A stretch of DNA of 64,000 nt, from assembly GCA_030584065.1 (NCBI GenBank), contig CP129489.1, forward strand, positions 2,151,497-2,215,496, given 5' to 3'. The notes under the pieces are model-generated. The model saw only the letters and a program-made list of their open reading frames with translations. It ran no database searches and was not told the origin of the DNA. Shown here piece after piece: positions 1-9,331 of this stretch (positions are counted from its first letter, which is position 1; each line of letters begins with the position of its first letter). A program made the translations under genes and the position numbers. The stretch is from Flavobacteriales bacterium (GTDB lineage: Bacteria; Bacteroidota; Bacteroidia; Flavobacteriales_F; PHOS-HE28).

Positions 1-48
1 CCCGGACCGATGGTCCGGGCTTCGATCTCCGACGGGGATAGGCGCCGC

Positions 49-177
49 TCAGCAGGCCTTTTCGGCGGGCACCTTGGCCACCTTGCCATAAGCCGGGCAG
101 GAGTGGGTGCTGCCGCAGGAGGCGAGCAGCATGCCGCCCACCGCGATCACCGCCAATACAAGAAGCGCCTTTTTCAT
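49..177 (-). CDS. Small lipoprotein, 42 aa
   Basis: A 42-residue protein: a Lys-Lys start, a hydrophobic stretch, then the lipobox LLASC, giving a mature tail of only about 22 residues (CGSTHSCPAYGKVAKV followed by PAEKAC). It is probably a lipid-anchored envelope peptide. The STHSCPAYGK motif looks like a recurring tiny lipoprotein of Bacteroidota, but I know no function for it. Two further cysteines (in HSCP and at the C-terminus) could form a disulfide or bind metal. It is transcribed divergently from ung. The start is the only ATG that gives a complete signal peptide. Confidence 0.8.
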   Translation of the reverse strand: MKKALLVLAVIAVGGMLLASCGSTHSCPAYGKVAKVPAEKAC

Positions 178-291
178 CGTTGCGTGGTTTGTGTCCGGTG
201 ATTAGGACCTTTGAACGCCTGTCTTGCGGTCAAATTTAGCCCGTCGAACGGACGAGCCGTGGAAATGTTTCAACAAGCAGGCCTGTAATCC

Positions 292-996
292 GTGAATTCC
301 TCCACCCTGCCTGATAACGCCGAGCGCCGCCCGAATATTGGCGAGGGCTGGCACCGTGCACTGGAGGGCGAGTTCAACGCGCCCTACTTCAGCGAGTTGA
401 AGGCCTTCCTGGAAGCGGAACTGCGCCAGTACGCGGTGTTTCCGCGCGGCCGCGACATCTTCAACGCCTTCAACTCCACGCCTTTCGAAGCCGTGAAGGT
501 GGTGATCCTGGGCCAGGACCCTTACCACGGCCCCGGACAAGCCCACGGCCTCTGCTTCTCGGTGCCCAAGGGCATCGCCCCGCCGCCTTCGCTGCAGAAC
601 ATCTTCGCCGAGCTCGAACGCGACCTGGGACTGGGGAGGCCACCCCACGGCGACCTCTCCTCCTGGGCCGGCCAGGGCGTGCTGCTGCTCAATGCCACCC
701 TCACGGTGCGGGCCGACCAAGCCGGATCGCACCAGGGCCGCGGATGGGAGCGCTTCACGGACGCCGCCATCCAGCGGCTTTCGGAGCGGCAGGAGGGCAT
801 CGTCTTCCTGCTCTGGGGCCGCTTCGCGCAGCAGAAGGAGGGCCTGATCGACCATGAGCGGCACTATGTGCTGAAGGCCCCCCACCCCTCTCCCCTTTCC
901 GCCCACCGGGGCTTCATCGGCTGCGGCCACTTCAGTCAGGCCAACGAGCTCCTGGCGGCGCAGGGCAAAGCGACGATCGATTGGCGGCTGCCATGA
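292..996 (+). CDS. ung: Uracil-DNA glycosylase
   Basis: Family 1 uracil-DNA glycosylase, which removes uracil from DNA to start base-excision repair in the cytoplasm. It has the water-activating motif GQDPYHG at residues 74-80 (catalytic Asp76) and the minor-groove motif [11 protein letters not shown] near residues 198-208. The length, 234 aa, is usual for bacterial Ung. The start is a GTG at 292; no in-frame ATG precedes the conserved region. The stop overlaps the ATG of the downstream outer-membrane gene by 4 bases (ATGA), so the two are probably cotranscribed although functionally unrelated. Confidence 0.97.
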   Translation: MNSSTLPDNAERRPNIGEGWHRALEGEFNAPYFSELKAFLEAELRQYAVFPRGRDIFNAFNSTPFEAVKVVILGQDPYHGPGQAHGLCFSVPKGIAPPPSLQNIFAELERDLGLGRPPHGDLSSWAGQGVLLLNATLTVRADQAGSHQGRGWERFTDAAIQRLSERQEGIVFLLWGRFAQQKEGLIDHERHYVLKAPHPSPLSAHRGFIGCGHFSQANELLAAQGKATIDWRLP

Positions 997-2702
997 ACGC
1001 GATCCGCGCCGCCGCCTTGATCACCGGCCTTGCGGCTGCGGGGGCGTGCGCGGGACAGCGCCACAGGCTCCTCATCACCGGCGCTGATGCGCTGCCCGCC
1101 CGCTGGTCGCGGCCCATGGACCTGCCCTCGGCGGAGCGCGTGCCGGCGGCGGCCTCCGGCTTCCTCGCCTTCCTCCATGGCCAGGGCTACCTGGAGGCCA
1201 GCCTCGACACCTGCATCCGCAGCGGCGACACCACGCGCTGCGCCTTGGTGCCCGGTCGCGCCTACCGCTGGGCGCAGCTCAGCGGCACGGGGATCCCGGT
1301 GGAGATCGCGAGCCAGAGCCGGTTCAGGGAGAAGCTCTACGCGGGCCGGCCGGTGAGCCCGGCCGCGACCCGACGCCTGCTGGAGGACCTGCTGCGCCTC
1401 TGCGAGGACAACGGCCACCCCTTCGCTTGGGTGCGACTCGACAGCCTGCGGCACGATGCGGACGGGCTGCGGGCCACCGTGCGGCTCGACCGCGGACGCG
1501 CCGTGCGGTTCGATAGCGTGGTGGTGCGCGGCACGGCGCGCACCAGCATGCGCTACCTGCAGACCCACCTCGGCATCCGCCCGGGCGATGCCTACAACGA
1601 GAGCCTGGTGCGCGGCGTGGAGCGCCGGCTGCGCGAGCTGCCGTTCGTGACCCAGCGGCAGCGCCCCTATGTGCAATTCAACGAGGACCAGACGAAGCTC
1701 CACCTCTTCCTCGATGCGAAGAAGGCCAGCTCCGTGAACGGCATCCTGGGCGTGCAGCCCGACCCGGTGACGGGCAACGTGAAGCTCACGGGCGACCTGG
1801 ACCTCCGCCTGCGCAACGCCCTGCGGCGGGGCGAGGCCATCGACCTCAACTGGCGCAGCCTGGCCGATGCGACGCAGGACCTCCGGGTGCGCTTCAACCT
1901 GCCCTTCGCGCTGAATACGCCGATCGGAACCGATGCCAGCCTGAAGCTCTTCAAGCGCGACAGCACCTTCCTGGAAGTGACCGCCCGCGGCGCCCTCGAG
2001 TACCTCCTGCTGCGCGGCGACAAGGTGAGCGCCTTCGTCAACAGCAAGAGCAGCGAGCGGCTGGGGCGCGACCTGATCGCCGCTGCGGGCCTGGCCGATG
2101 TGCGCGTGCTCTCCTACGGCCTGGGCCTCTCGCGCGAGCGATTCGATTACCGGTTCAATCCGCGCAGCGGGCACAGCGTGCGCGTGGAGGGTTCCGTAGG
2201 GCGCAAGCGCACCACCACGGCGGTGATCGGCGACGCCGCACCGCCGCCCGAGGTGCGCACCGTGCAATACGAGCTGGAGGGCTCGGCCGTGGCGCACCTG
2301 CCCATCCGGCGGCGCAGCACGCTGCGGTTCGCCGCGCAAGGCGGCTGGATGGTGAACGACGACCTGTACCGCAATGAGCTGTACCGGATCGGCGGCCTGA
2401 AAACGCTGCGCGGGGCTGACGAGGCCTCCATCTTCTGCTCGGCCTTCGCCGTGGGCACCGTGGAGTACCGCTTCGTCTACGAGGAGAACTCCAACTTCTT
2501 CGTGTTCGTGGACCAGGCCTGGTGGGAGGATGCCACGCGCGGCACCCTGCTCACCGACACCCCGCGCGGCTTCGGCATCGGCACCACCTTCGAGACCAAG
2601 GCGGGGCTCTTCGGCCTCACCTATGCCCTGGGCCAGCAGTTCAGCAACCCCATCCTCCTCCGTGGAGGCAAGGTCCACTTCGGCTTCACCAGCCTGTTCT
2701 GA
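993..2702 (+). CDS. BamA/TamA-family (Omp85) outer-membrane protein
   Basis: A predicted 569-residue outer-membrane protein with a signal peptide ([20 protein letters not shown]), one or two POTRA-like modules in the first 230 residues or so, and a C-terminal beta-barrel ending in Phe, as outer-membrane barrels do. Motifs of the Omp85 surface-antigen domain are visible, such as [18 protein letters not shown] and [19 protein letters not shown]. It is shorter than essential BamA (usually above 750 aa), so it is more likely a TamA-like or accessory Omp85 protein than BamA itself. I chose the ATG at 993 over an upstream TTG because it starts the signal peptide directly and overlaps the ung stop. 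Confidence 0.85.
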   Translation: MNAIRAAALITGLAAAGACAGQRHRLLITGADALPARWSRPMDLPSAERVPAAASGFLAFLHGQGYLEASLDTCIRSGDTTRCALVPGRAYRWAQLSGTGIPVEIASQSRFREKLYAGRPVSPAATRRLLEDLLRLCEDNGHPFAWVRLDSLRHDADGLRATVRLDRGRAVRFDSVVVRGTARTSMRYLQTHLGIRPGDAYNESLVRGVERRLRELPFVTQRQRPYVQFNEDQTKLHLFLDAKKASSVNGILGVQPDPVTGNVKLTGDLDLRLRNALRRGEAIDLNWRSLADATQDLRVRFNLPFALNTPIGTDASLKLFKRDSTFLEVTARGALEYLLLRGDKVSAFVNSKSSERLGRDLIAAAGLADVRVLSYGLGLSRERFDYRFNPRSGHSVRVEGSVGRKRTTTAVIGDAAPPPEVRTVQYELEGSAVAHLPIRRRSTLRFAAQGGWMVNDDLYRNELYRIGGLKTLRGADEASIFCSAFAVGTVEYRFVYEENSNFFVFVDQAWWEDATRGTLLTDTPRGFGIGTTFETKAGLFGLTYALGQQFSNPILLRGGKVHFGFTSLF

Positions 2703-2720
2703 GCGGCGCGAAGGCGGCCC

Positions 2721-3794
2721 TCAGGCCATGCCCACCCGGCGCAGGTGCGCGAGGTGCGAGCGCAATGCGCTCCGCATGGTGGGGAATTCGCGGTACTCGA
2801 TGCCGAATTCGGCGCACACCTGGCGCAGGCGGACGCTCAGCGCAGGATAGTGCACATGGCTGATCCGCGGGAAGAGGTGGTGCTCGATCTGGAAGTTGAG
2901 GCCCCCGAAGAGCCAGTTCCACACCCTGTTGCGCGTGGCGAAATTGGCGGTGGTCTCCACCTGGTGCACCGCCCACTCCGCCTCGATGCGGTGCCCGTCC
3001 CCCTCGGGGTGCACGAACTCCGCATGCTCCACCACGTGGGCGAGCTGGAAGACCACGCTGATGACGATGCCGGCGACGAAGACCATGACGCCATAGCCGG
3101 CGACCACGGGCAGCACCCCGACCTGCCACATGGGGAGGACCAGGAACAGCCCGATGTAGAAGACCTTGGAGGCCCAGAAGACGATGTGGTCCTTGGCCTT
3201 CATGGGGCGCAGCGGCGTGCCGTCGGCCACCTTGCCGCTGAAGTACTTGCGCAGGTCGTTGTAGAAGATCCAGAAGAGGTAGGTGGTGCCGTAGAGCAGC
3301 AGGCTGTACACATGCTGGAACCGGTGGAACCAATAGCGCTTCTGGCCGGGGTGCACCCGGATCCAGGGCTTGATGTCGATGTCATCGTCCATCCCCTCCA
3401 CATTGGTGAAGGTGTGGTGGTTCTCGTTGTGCTTGAGCTTCCACAGGTAGGCATTGCCGCCGAGGAAGTTGAGGCTGTGCGCCATCAGCTCGTTCACCCA
3501 CTTGCGCCGGCTGTAGCTGCCGTGGGCGCCATCGTGCATCACGTTGAAGCCGATGCTGGCCACCACGAGCCCCATGAGCGCGCAGAGGCCGAGCGCCAGC
3601 CACGGGGAGGCCGGGGTGAAGAACACGAGCACCACGTACAGGGCGGCCAGTGCCGCCCCCAGGATGCCGGTCTTCAGGTACAGCCTGTAGTCGCCGGTCT
3701 TGCTGATGTTGTTCTCCTTGAAGTAGGCCTCGGTGACTTCCCGGAGGCGTTGGAAGAAGACCGGAGCGGTCCTCGCGAATGTCGTCTGCGCCAT
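2721..3794 (-). CDS. Acyl-CoA / fatty-acid desaturase (front-end type)
   Basis: A membrane di-iron desaturase of 357 aa that would introduce a double bond into membrane acyl chains. The three histidine boxes are present: HDGAH at 87-91, HNENHH at 122-127 and QIEHH at 302-306. The QIEHH form, with Gln in place of the first His, is typical of the linoleoyl-CoA/delta-6-like front-end family. Two pairs of hydrophobic segments flank the boxes. No fused cytochrome b5 domain is present. It is convergent with the Omp85 gene. Its own promoter candidate, TACCTTTG, lies 8 nt before the ATG. Exact regiospecificity cannot be read from the sequence. Confidence 0.93.
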   Translation of the reverse strand: MAQTTFARTAPVFFQRLREVTEAYFKENNISKTGDYRLYLKTGILGAALAALYVVLVFFTPASPWLALGLCALMGLVVASIGFNVMHDGAHGSYSRRKWVNELMAHSLNFLGGNAYLWKLKHNENHHTFTNVEGMDDDIDIKPWIRVHPGQKRYWFHRFQHVYSLLLYGTTYLFWIFYNDLRKYFSGKVADGTPLRPMKAKDHIVFWASKVFYIGLFLVLPMWQVGVLPVVAGYGVMVFVAGIVISVVFQLAHVVEHAEFVHPEGDGHRIEAEWAVHQVETTANFATRNRVWNWLFGGLNFQIEHHLFPRISHVHYPALSVRLRQVCAEFGIEYREFPTMRSALRSHLAHLRRVGMA

Positions 3795-3802
3795 GTTCGC
3801 TG

Positions 3803-3810
3803 CAAAGGTA
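3803..3810 (-). promoter_or_regulatory. -7 box TACCTTTG of the desaturase gene
   Basis: On the minus strand this matches the Bacteroidota sigma -7 consensus TAnnTTTG exactly. It ends 8 nt before the start codon, so the mRNA leader would be only a few bases long. It supports the ATG at 3794 as the true start. Confidence 0.6.
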
Positions 3811-3924
3811 CCGCTCGGCGGATTCGGCCGCAGGGGGCCATTCGATCTTCTTCACGATCCGGTGGCAACCGCCACGTACCGATCCCGGGGCCGCCCCGTT
3901 GCATCCTTCGGTTCCTTTGCATCC

Positions 3925-4437
3925 ATGCCGCGTGCCCGCCTCATCGCCCTGCTGCCCGCGGCAGCGCTGGTCCTGCTCGGGCTGGGCTTGAAATGGTGGG
4001 CGCGTACGGCGACGGCGGAGGACCTCGGCTTCCTGATCGGCCCGGCGGCCTGGCTGGTGGGTGCGCTGGGCGGCGATGCGCCCATGGCCACCGCCGCCGG
4101 CATGGAGCTCCGCGGCCTGGGCATCGTCATCGACCGCTCGTGCGCGGGCATGGGCTTCCTGGTCACCGCACTCCTCAGCTTCGGGCTGATCGCCGCGCGC
4201 ACCGCCGCCTCCGCCGGACCGGGCCGGTTGGCCGCCCTCGGGCTTGCGCTGGCGGCCTATCCGCTCACGGTGGCGGTCAATGCCGGCCGCATCCTCACCC
4301 TGTGCGGCTTCCAGGGCCTGGGTTTCGGGCTGCCGCCCCGGCTGCATGAGGGCATCGGCGCCGTCTTCTTCCTCGCCGCGCTGGTCCTCGCCTCCGTCAC
4401 CGTCAACCGCCTCCTCGTGCATCGGCCCCGTTCCTGA
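3925..4437 (+). CDS. xrtK: Exosortase K
   Basis: An integral-membrane cysteine protease/transpeptidase of the exosortase family, 170 aa with about five hydrophobic segments. The family's catalytic triad positions are visible: Cys73 in DRSCAGMGFL, Arg122 in NAGRILTL and His141 in LHEGIGAVFF. It lies 3 bases upstream of a protein whose C-terminus carries the MSEP-type sorting signal, which is the known partner of exosortase K, and that identifies the subtype. The ATG at 3925 is chosen; longer readings in this frame would overlap the divergent desaturase and lack membrane character. It should act in the inner membrane on its neighbour. Confidence 0.9.
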   Translation: MPRARLIALLPAAALVLLGLGLKWWARTATAEDLGFLIGPAAWLVGALGGDAPMATAAGMELRGLGIVIDRSCAGMGFLVTALLSFGLIAARTAASAGPGRLAALGLALAAYPLTVAVNAGRILTLCGFQGLGFGLPPRLHEGIGAVFFLAALVLASVTVNRLLVHRPRS

Positions 4438-4440
4438 ACC

Positions 4441-7254
4441 ATGCGCACAACGCTCCACCCCGCCGGCATCCTCCTGGCTCACACGCTGCCGGCCGCAGCG
4501 CTCGCGGTGCTCTATGCCGATGCCCTCGCCGTTGCCAGGCCCCTGCTGGATGCGGAGAGCCTGGAGGCGTGGCGCATGATGGCCTTGGGGCTGGCTGCAC
4601 CCGCCCTTGCGGCCACGCTCTATGCCGCATGGGCATGGTGGAGAGGAACCGCGGTGAGCGCCCTCTACGGTGCACTCGCCTTCGTTGCCTACGTGCCCTT
4701 GCTGCTCCTCTTCGGCGAGCGCATGGATCACCTGTTCCCCAGCGAGGTTCCGCGCTGGATGATGCCGGAGGATGCCCCGTTCTATGCCTTCCGCCTGCTC
4801 GCGGTGCCGCTGGTGCATGCGCTGTTCGTGCTGGTGCGGACCTCGCTCCCCGATGGCGCGGCGCAGCGCCCCTGGCGCGACCTGCTGCTCGCGGCCGCCA
4901 TCCCCATCGCGGTCTTCCTCGGCTTCCAGCTCATTGCACCGTTCCGCGCCGCCGGGCCCTTCGAGGGCCATGCGTGGGCGGTGGTCGGCGCCGCGCTGGT
5001 GATCGGCTTCCACTTCCTCCTGCTCCGCGGGGTGCTCGCACTGGTGATGCGCCATGGCGATCGGCAAGGCCTCGCCATCGCGGTGCGCGCGCTGGTGGCG
5101 CTGGTGCTCCCCCTGCTCGGCCTTGCGCTCAACGAAGGGCGCTTCCCGGCCTTCTTCAGCCACATCCATCGGCCCTTCGGCGACCTCTCCCATCCGGGTT
5201 TCTGGCTGGCGGCCCTGCTGAATGCCGGGGCGGTGCTGTGGCCCTCGAGCACACAGCCCGCGGTGCGGCTCATTCAATTCGCGCTGCGCAGCGCCGGCTT
5301 CAGCTACGTGCTCTACTTCTTCGTGCTCTTCCTCCCCCTGCTGCCGCTGAGCGTCCTGGCCATCCTTTTCTTCGGCATAGGGCTCCTGCTGCTGGCCCCG
5401 CTCCTGCTCTTCGCGGTGCAGGCACGGATGCTCATCGCCGATGCCCGCTTCCTGCTCGCGCACCATCAGCCGCTGAAGCTGGCCGCGGTGTTCGCCGCAG
5501 CCCTGGGCGCGCTGCCCGCCGTGGTGACGATCGCTTACCTGCAGCACCGCACGGCGCTGCATGGCGCGCTGCGCCACGTGTTCGAGGCCGACCCCTCCAT
5601 GCCGGTGCGGCCCATCGATGCGGAACGCCTGGCCCGTGCGCTGGACCAGGTAGAGGCCAACCGCTCAGGCGGCAGCTGGAGCCGCACCCACACGCCCTTC
5701 CTCACCCCGTTCTACAACCGCATCGTCCTCGGCAGCCTCACGCTGAGCGAAGAGCGCGCGGCCATCCTCCGCAGCGTGTTCCTCGACGCACGGCCTGCTC
5801 CGCCGCCCGCCCGCCGCAACCCGCCTCCCGGCGCCAACACCGCGCTTGCGGATGCGGTGGTGGAAAGCCGCTACGAGGAGGGGCAGCAGGCATGGCGCTC
5901 CTTGGTGCACCTCGGCATCCGCAATACCGGCGCGGGGCAGGAGGAATACACCACCGCCATCCGCCTGCCGGCCGGTGCCTGGGTGACCGGCCATTACCTG
6001 GTGATCGAGGGCGACACCGTGCCGGGCCTCCTGGCCGAGCGGCGCGCCGCGCAATGGGTGTACAACAGCATCGTGGACGTGCGCCGCGACCCCAGCCTGC
6101 TGCGGCATACGGCACCCGATTGCCTGGAACTGCGCGTCTTCCCCGTGGAGGCCGGCCAGCGCCGGGCCTCCGGCATCGCGGTGCTGCACAAGGAGCCCAT
6201 CGCGCTGAGCATCGGCGACACCATGCTGGCGCTGGGCGACACCAGCCATGCCGCGCTGCCGGCGGATTCCGCCGCGCGTGCGCCGGGCGCCGCCTACCTC
6301 ACGGCGGCGGCGAAGCGGGCCCTGCCCTTGGTACGGCGCTCCCCGCACGTGCACCTGATCGTGGACGGCACCGAAGGCCAGCGCGGCCGCCGCCCCGAGG
6401 TGATCGAGCGGCTGCAGGCCTTCGTCCGTGCGGAGGGCCTTGACACCGCCCGCGTCACGCTGCACATCGCCGATGCCTACGGCACCAGCCTGCCCTATGG
6501 GAAGGCGGCGCTGCGCGCTTTCAGCCACCACGCCGGGCGGGGCGGCTGCTTCACCGACCGCATCATCCGCCGCATCCTCGTGGGCGCCTGCCTGCAGCCG
6601 GGGGCCGAGGCGCCCGTGATCGTGCTGGCGCCGAGCGTGCCGCCGCACGACCCCGCCAGCCTGGGCGTGCTGCTGGAGGACCTGTCGGCCGCGGCCGCGT
6701 GCCTGCCCGAAGGGGACCGCTTCCACGTGCTGGGCGGGTCCGGTTACCTGAGCGAGCGCCGCTTGCACGATCCGCTCCGGCAGGTGAACACCGAGCCGAC
6801 CGGCATCACCGTGCCGCCGGTGCACGCCTGGCCCGATGCGCAGCGCCCGCTCGGCTACCTCCCGGCATCGCCCGGCGGCGGCGTGCTGCTCGACCTGCCG
6901 CATGCGGGCCGGCTGAACGAGGCGCTACCCACCCCGTGGCAGCAGGGGCTGTGGATGCACGCCCGCTGGCAGGCGCACCTGCTGCGCTCCGCACAGCTGC
7001 CCGTGGCGGCCCGCGAGCTGGTGGGCGCCAGTTTCCGTGCGCAGGTGCTGCTGCCCGTGACGGCCTGGATCTGCCTGGAGAACGAGGCGCAGCGCAATGC
7101 CCTGCTGAAGAAGCAGGAGGAGCTGCTGAACGGCGCGGCCTCGCTCGATGCGGCGAACGAAGCGCTCACCCCCATGAGCGAGCCGGGTGCGGGCTGGATG
7201 CTCATCGCCTTGCTGGCAGCAGCAGCGGCGATCCTGTTCCGACGGGCGCGGTAG
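4441..7254 (+). CDS. MSEP-CTERM sorting-domain protein with VIT domain
   Basis: A 937-residue protein and the dedicated substrate of the adjacent exosortase. The N-terminal 400 residues or so contain around ten hydrophobic segments. A VIT-like domain follows at about 495-590 (LPAGAWVTGHYLVIEG, then the RRAAQWVYNSIVDVRRDPS block). The extreme C-terminus has the tripartite signal: MSEP at about 912-915, a hydrophobic helix (WMLIALLAAAAAILF) and a basic tail (RRAR). The family is known only as the partner of XrtK and its biochemical role is unknown. The start is 3 bases after the xrtK stop, implying one transcript. The minus-strand neighbour downstream is convergent. Confidence 0.9.
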   Translation: MRTTLHPAGILLAHTLPAAALAVLYADALAVARPLLDAESLEAWRMMALGLAAPALAATLYAAWAWWRGTAVSALYGALAFVAYVPLLLLFGERMDHLFPSEVPRWMMPEDAPFYAFRLLAVPLVHALFVLVRTSLPDGAAQRPWRDLLLAAAIPIAVFLGFQLIAPFRAAGPFEGHAWAVVGAALVIGFHFLLLRGVLALVMRHGDRQGLAIAVRALVALVLPLLGLALNEGRFPAFFSHIHRPFGDLSHPGFWLAALLNAGAVLWPSSTQPAVRLIQFALRSAGFSYVLYFFVLFLPLLPLSVLAILFFGIGLLLLAPLLLFAVQARMLIADARFLLAHHQPLKLAAVFAAALGALPAVVTIAYLQHRTALHGALRHVFEADPSMPVRPIDAERLARALDQVEANRSGGSWSRTHTPFLTPFYNRIVLGSLTLSEERAAILRSVFLDARPAPPPARRNPPPGANTALADAVVESRYEEGQQAWRSLVHLGIRNTGAGQEEYTTAIRLPAGAWVTGHYLVIEGDTVPGLLAERRAAQWVYNSIVDVRRDPSLLRHTAPDCLELRVFPVEAGQRRASGIAVLHKEPIALSIGDTMLALGDTSHAALPADSAARAPGAAYLTAAAKRALPLVRRSPHVHLIVDGTEGQRGRRPEVIERLQAFVRAEGLDTARVTLHIADAYGTSLPYGKAALRAFSHHAGRGGCFTDRIIRRILVGACLQPGAEAPVIVLAPSVPPHDPASLGVLLEDLSAAAACLPEGDRFHVLGGSGYLSERRLHDPLRQVNTEPTGITVPPVHAWPDAQRPLGYLPASPGGGVLLDLPHAGRLNEALPTPWQQGLWMHARWQAHLLRSAQLPVAARELVGASFRAQVLLPVTAWICLENEAQRNALLKKQEELLNGAASLDAANEALTPMSEPGAGWMLIALLAAAAAILFRRAR

Positions 7255-7294
7255 CGCATGGATCTCCCCGCGCGCATGCCGGCCCGAGCCGCTC

Positions 7295-8566
7295 TCAACG
7301 AAGCGCGTTGTATGCGAAGCGCATGATGCAGCCCTTGGCCATGCCCTTCTTGTCGCCCTCTGAGGAAATGAGCAGGTCACCGTTGGTGAGGAAGGCGAGG
7401 CCCTCGGGCTTGAAGTAGACCTCGGCAGGCAGCGGATGCACGGCCGTCTCCGTGCCATCGAAGACGACCAGGAGGCGATCGCTCGCGGAGAGCACATAGA
7501 GGGCCTGCGTGATCGGGTGGATGCCCGCGGCGGAGGGCTGGAAGTGCAGCCCAGGACCCGCCATCGCGGGGCTGATGCGCGCAAGGGCCTGCGCCACACC
7601 CGCGCTGCTGAGGGTCCGCACCACCTGTACGCGGCCATTGCGGCCGATGCGCTGCACCTGCCGGTCCTCTGCGGGACCGGTCACGGGCGCATCCTTGCTC
7701 ACGATGTGCGCCTCGCCGGTGGCCGCATCGAGGTAGAGCCCCTCCTGGTTGAGCGATGCCAGCGCGGGCATCTGCTCGTGGATCACCGTCCGACCCCGAC
7801 GATCCAGGTACACCAGATGGCCATCGCTGCGCAGCACAACGATGGTATCGCCGTGCACGGCGATGTCCTCGAAATCGCCCACGTCGGTGAAACGCAGCAC
7901 ATCGGTGATGCGCCCATCGCGCAGGTCGTAGGTGAACACGGCGCCCAGCTCATCCTGCACGCAGAGCACGCTACCATCGTCCGCCATCGCGATGCCCGAG
8001 ACCTCGCGAAGCAGGTCCGGCAGTTCATGCACGGTATCCGGGTCCAGCAGGTCATACCCGAGGCGGGGAAGGTCCTGTCCGCGCAGGCTGAACAAGCTCC
8101 ACTTGTCCGAGACGAGCAGCGCTGTTGGCTTGTACTTGCGGCCCGTGGTGGTGAAGTAGAGGTTCTGCTCCACGCCATCCAGCATGATCTCCACCTTCAG
8201 GAAGCTGGTATCCACGGCGGCCACCAATCCGATCTCGTCCAAGGCCCATCCCGCATGGTGCTTGGCGATTGCCTTCTCGATCCGCTCCATCACGGCGGCA
8301 TCGGGCCGCACCTCACGCTCCAGGTAGGTCACCCGCCCGTTGCTGATCCCGGCCTCCACCAATTCGGCTCCGCAGAGGTATTCCACTTCCACCAGGCCGG
8401 ACCCGGAGCGTTCGATGCTGAGGATATCGGCGGCGGGGCATTGCTCGCGCACCAGGTCGGCAATGCCGCGGTCATCGGTCACCTGGGCCATCGACGGCAC
8501 CGAGAGGCCGAATGCCAGGAAACAACCCGCGAGCAGCTGATGGAGGGGTGAGGGGATGGGATTCAT
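7295..8566 (-). CDS. Exported SdiA-regulated-like beta-propeller protein
   Basis: A 423-residue protein with a signal peptide ending in VPSMAQ. The region at about 30-170 resembles the repeated PepSY-like/beta-lactamase-inhibitor-like folds common in Bacteroidota. It is followed by an SdiA-regulated/NHL-type propeller at about 180-420 (motifs VSGIAMADDGSVLCVQDE, DFEDIAVHGDTIVVL, NQEGLYLDAATGEAHIVSK, KPEGLAFLTNGDLLISSEG). It is likely a periplasmic or surface binding or hydrolytic propeller; the substrate is unknown. It is divergent from the response-regulator gene, with a near-consensus -7 box (TGCCTTTG, 8578 to 8571 on this strand) just upstream. Confidence 0.75.
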   Translation of the reverse strand: MNPIPSPLHQLLAGCFLAFGLSVPSMAQVTDDRGIADLVREQCPAADILSIERSGSGLVEVEYLCGAELVEAGISNGRVTYLEREVRPDAAVMERIEKAIAKHHAGWALDEIGLVAAVDTSFLKVEIMLDGVEQNLYFTTTGRKYKPTALLVSDKWSLFSLRGQDLPRLGYDLLDPDTVHELPDLLREVSGIAMADDGSVLCVQDELGAVFTYDLRDGRITDVLRFTDVGDFEDIAVHGDTIVVLRSDGHLVYLDRRGRTVIHEQMPALASLNQEGLYLDAATGEAHIVSKDAPVTGPAEDRQVQRIGRNGRVQVVRTLSSAGVAQALARISPAMAGPGLHFQPSAAGIHPITQALYVLSASDRLLVVFDGTETAVHPLPAEVYFKPEGLAFLTNGDLLISSEGDKKGMAKGCIMRFAYNALR

Positions 8567-8640
8567 GCACGCAAAGGCATGATCCGAATCGGGGATCATT
8601 CTGGAATGCGAATCCCCATTTCCTTCCCACATCCGCCCGG

Positions 8641-8648
8641 TAGCTTTG
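8641..8648 (+). promoter_or_regulatory. -7 box TAGCTTTG of the two-component operon
   Basis: A perfect TAnnTTTG match that ends 5 nt before the ATG at 8654. This fixes the start of the response regulator and rules out the longer in-frame reading from 8579. The spacing predicts transcription starting at, or within a base or two of, the start codon. Confidence 0.7.
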
Positions 8649-8653
8649 ACTCC

Positions 8654-9331
8654 ATGAAGATCCTGGTGGTGGAGGATGAGCCCGGCCTGGCCGATGTGAT
8701 CGCCCGGTCGCTGGAGCGCGAGCACCATGTGGTGGAGCTCGCTTGCGACCACCGGACCGCCCGGCTGAAGCTCGCCGACCACAGCTACGACCTGATCTTG
8801 CTGGACATCATGCTGCCCGGCGGCAGTGGCTTCGACCTGCTGCGCGGCATGAAGGCCGCTGGCGCAGGGGGCAACGTGATCATCATCTCCGCCAAGGACT
8901 CCCTCGATGACAAGCTCACCGGACTCGACCTCGGGGCGGACGACTACCTCACCAAGCCCTTCCACATTGCCGAGCTGAACGCCCGCGTGCGCTCCGTGCT
9001 GCGCCGGAAGGCCCTCGGTGGAAACAGCACCATCAGCGCCGCCAACCTGCGCATGGACCCCGACGCGCGCAGCGTGCAGGTGGATGACGCCGAGCTCACC
9101 TTGAACCGCAAGGAGTTCGACACGCTGCTGCACCTGATGCTGAACAAGGACCGCCTCGTCTCCCGCGGCTCCCTGGCCGAACACGTGTGGGGCGACCATG
9201 CCGATGCCGGTGACGACCTCGACTTCATCTACTCGCAGATCAAGAACCTGCGCAGGAAGCTGAAGCAGAGCGGCGCCGCGCTGGAGATCCAGGCGGTGTA
9301 CGGCATCGGCTACAAACTGGTGGAGGCATGA
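8654..9331 (+). CDS. OmpR/PhoB-family response regulator
   Basis: A 225-aa DNA-binding response regulator. The receiver domain spans 1-118, with acidic residues at the start (VVEDEP), phospho-acceptor Asp51 in LILLDIMLPG and the conserved Lys in DDYLTKPF. The winged-helix domain covers about 130-225 and ends in the typical VYGIGYKL. The stop overlaps the ATG of the histidine kinase by 4 bases (ATGA), so the two are translationally coupled partners. The PepSY-like gene downstream is a plausible target, since such pairs often control PepSY genes in Bacteroidota; that is an inference. Confidence 0.95.
   Translation: MKILVVEDEPGLADVIARSLEREHHVVELACDHRTARLKLADHSYDLILLDIMLPGGSGFDLLRGMKAAGAGGNVIIISAKDSLDDKLTGLDLGADDYLTKPFHIAELNARVRSVLRRKALGGNSTISAANLRMDPDARSVQVDDAELTLNRKEFDTLLHLMLNKDRLVSRGSLAEHVWGDHADAGDDLDFIYSQIKNLRRKLKQSGAALEIQAVYGIGYKLVEA

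Noticed and set aside
3382-5577. 731-residue minus-strand open frame across desaturase, xrtK and MSEP-CTERM genes
   Set aside because: Gln/Glu/Arg-rich translation with no motif, crossing three well supported genes.
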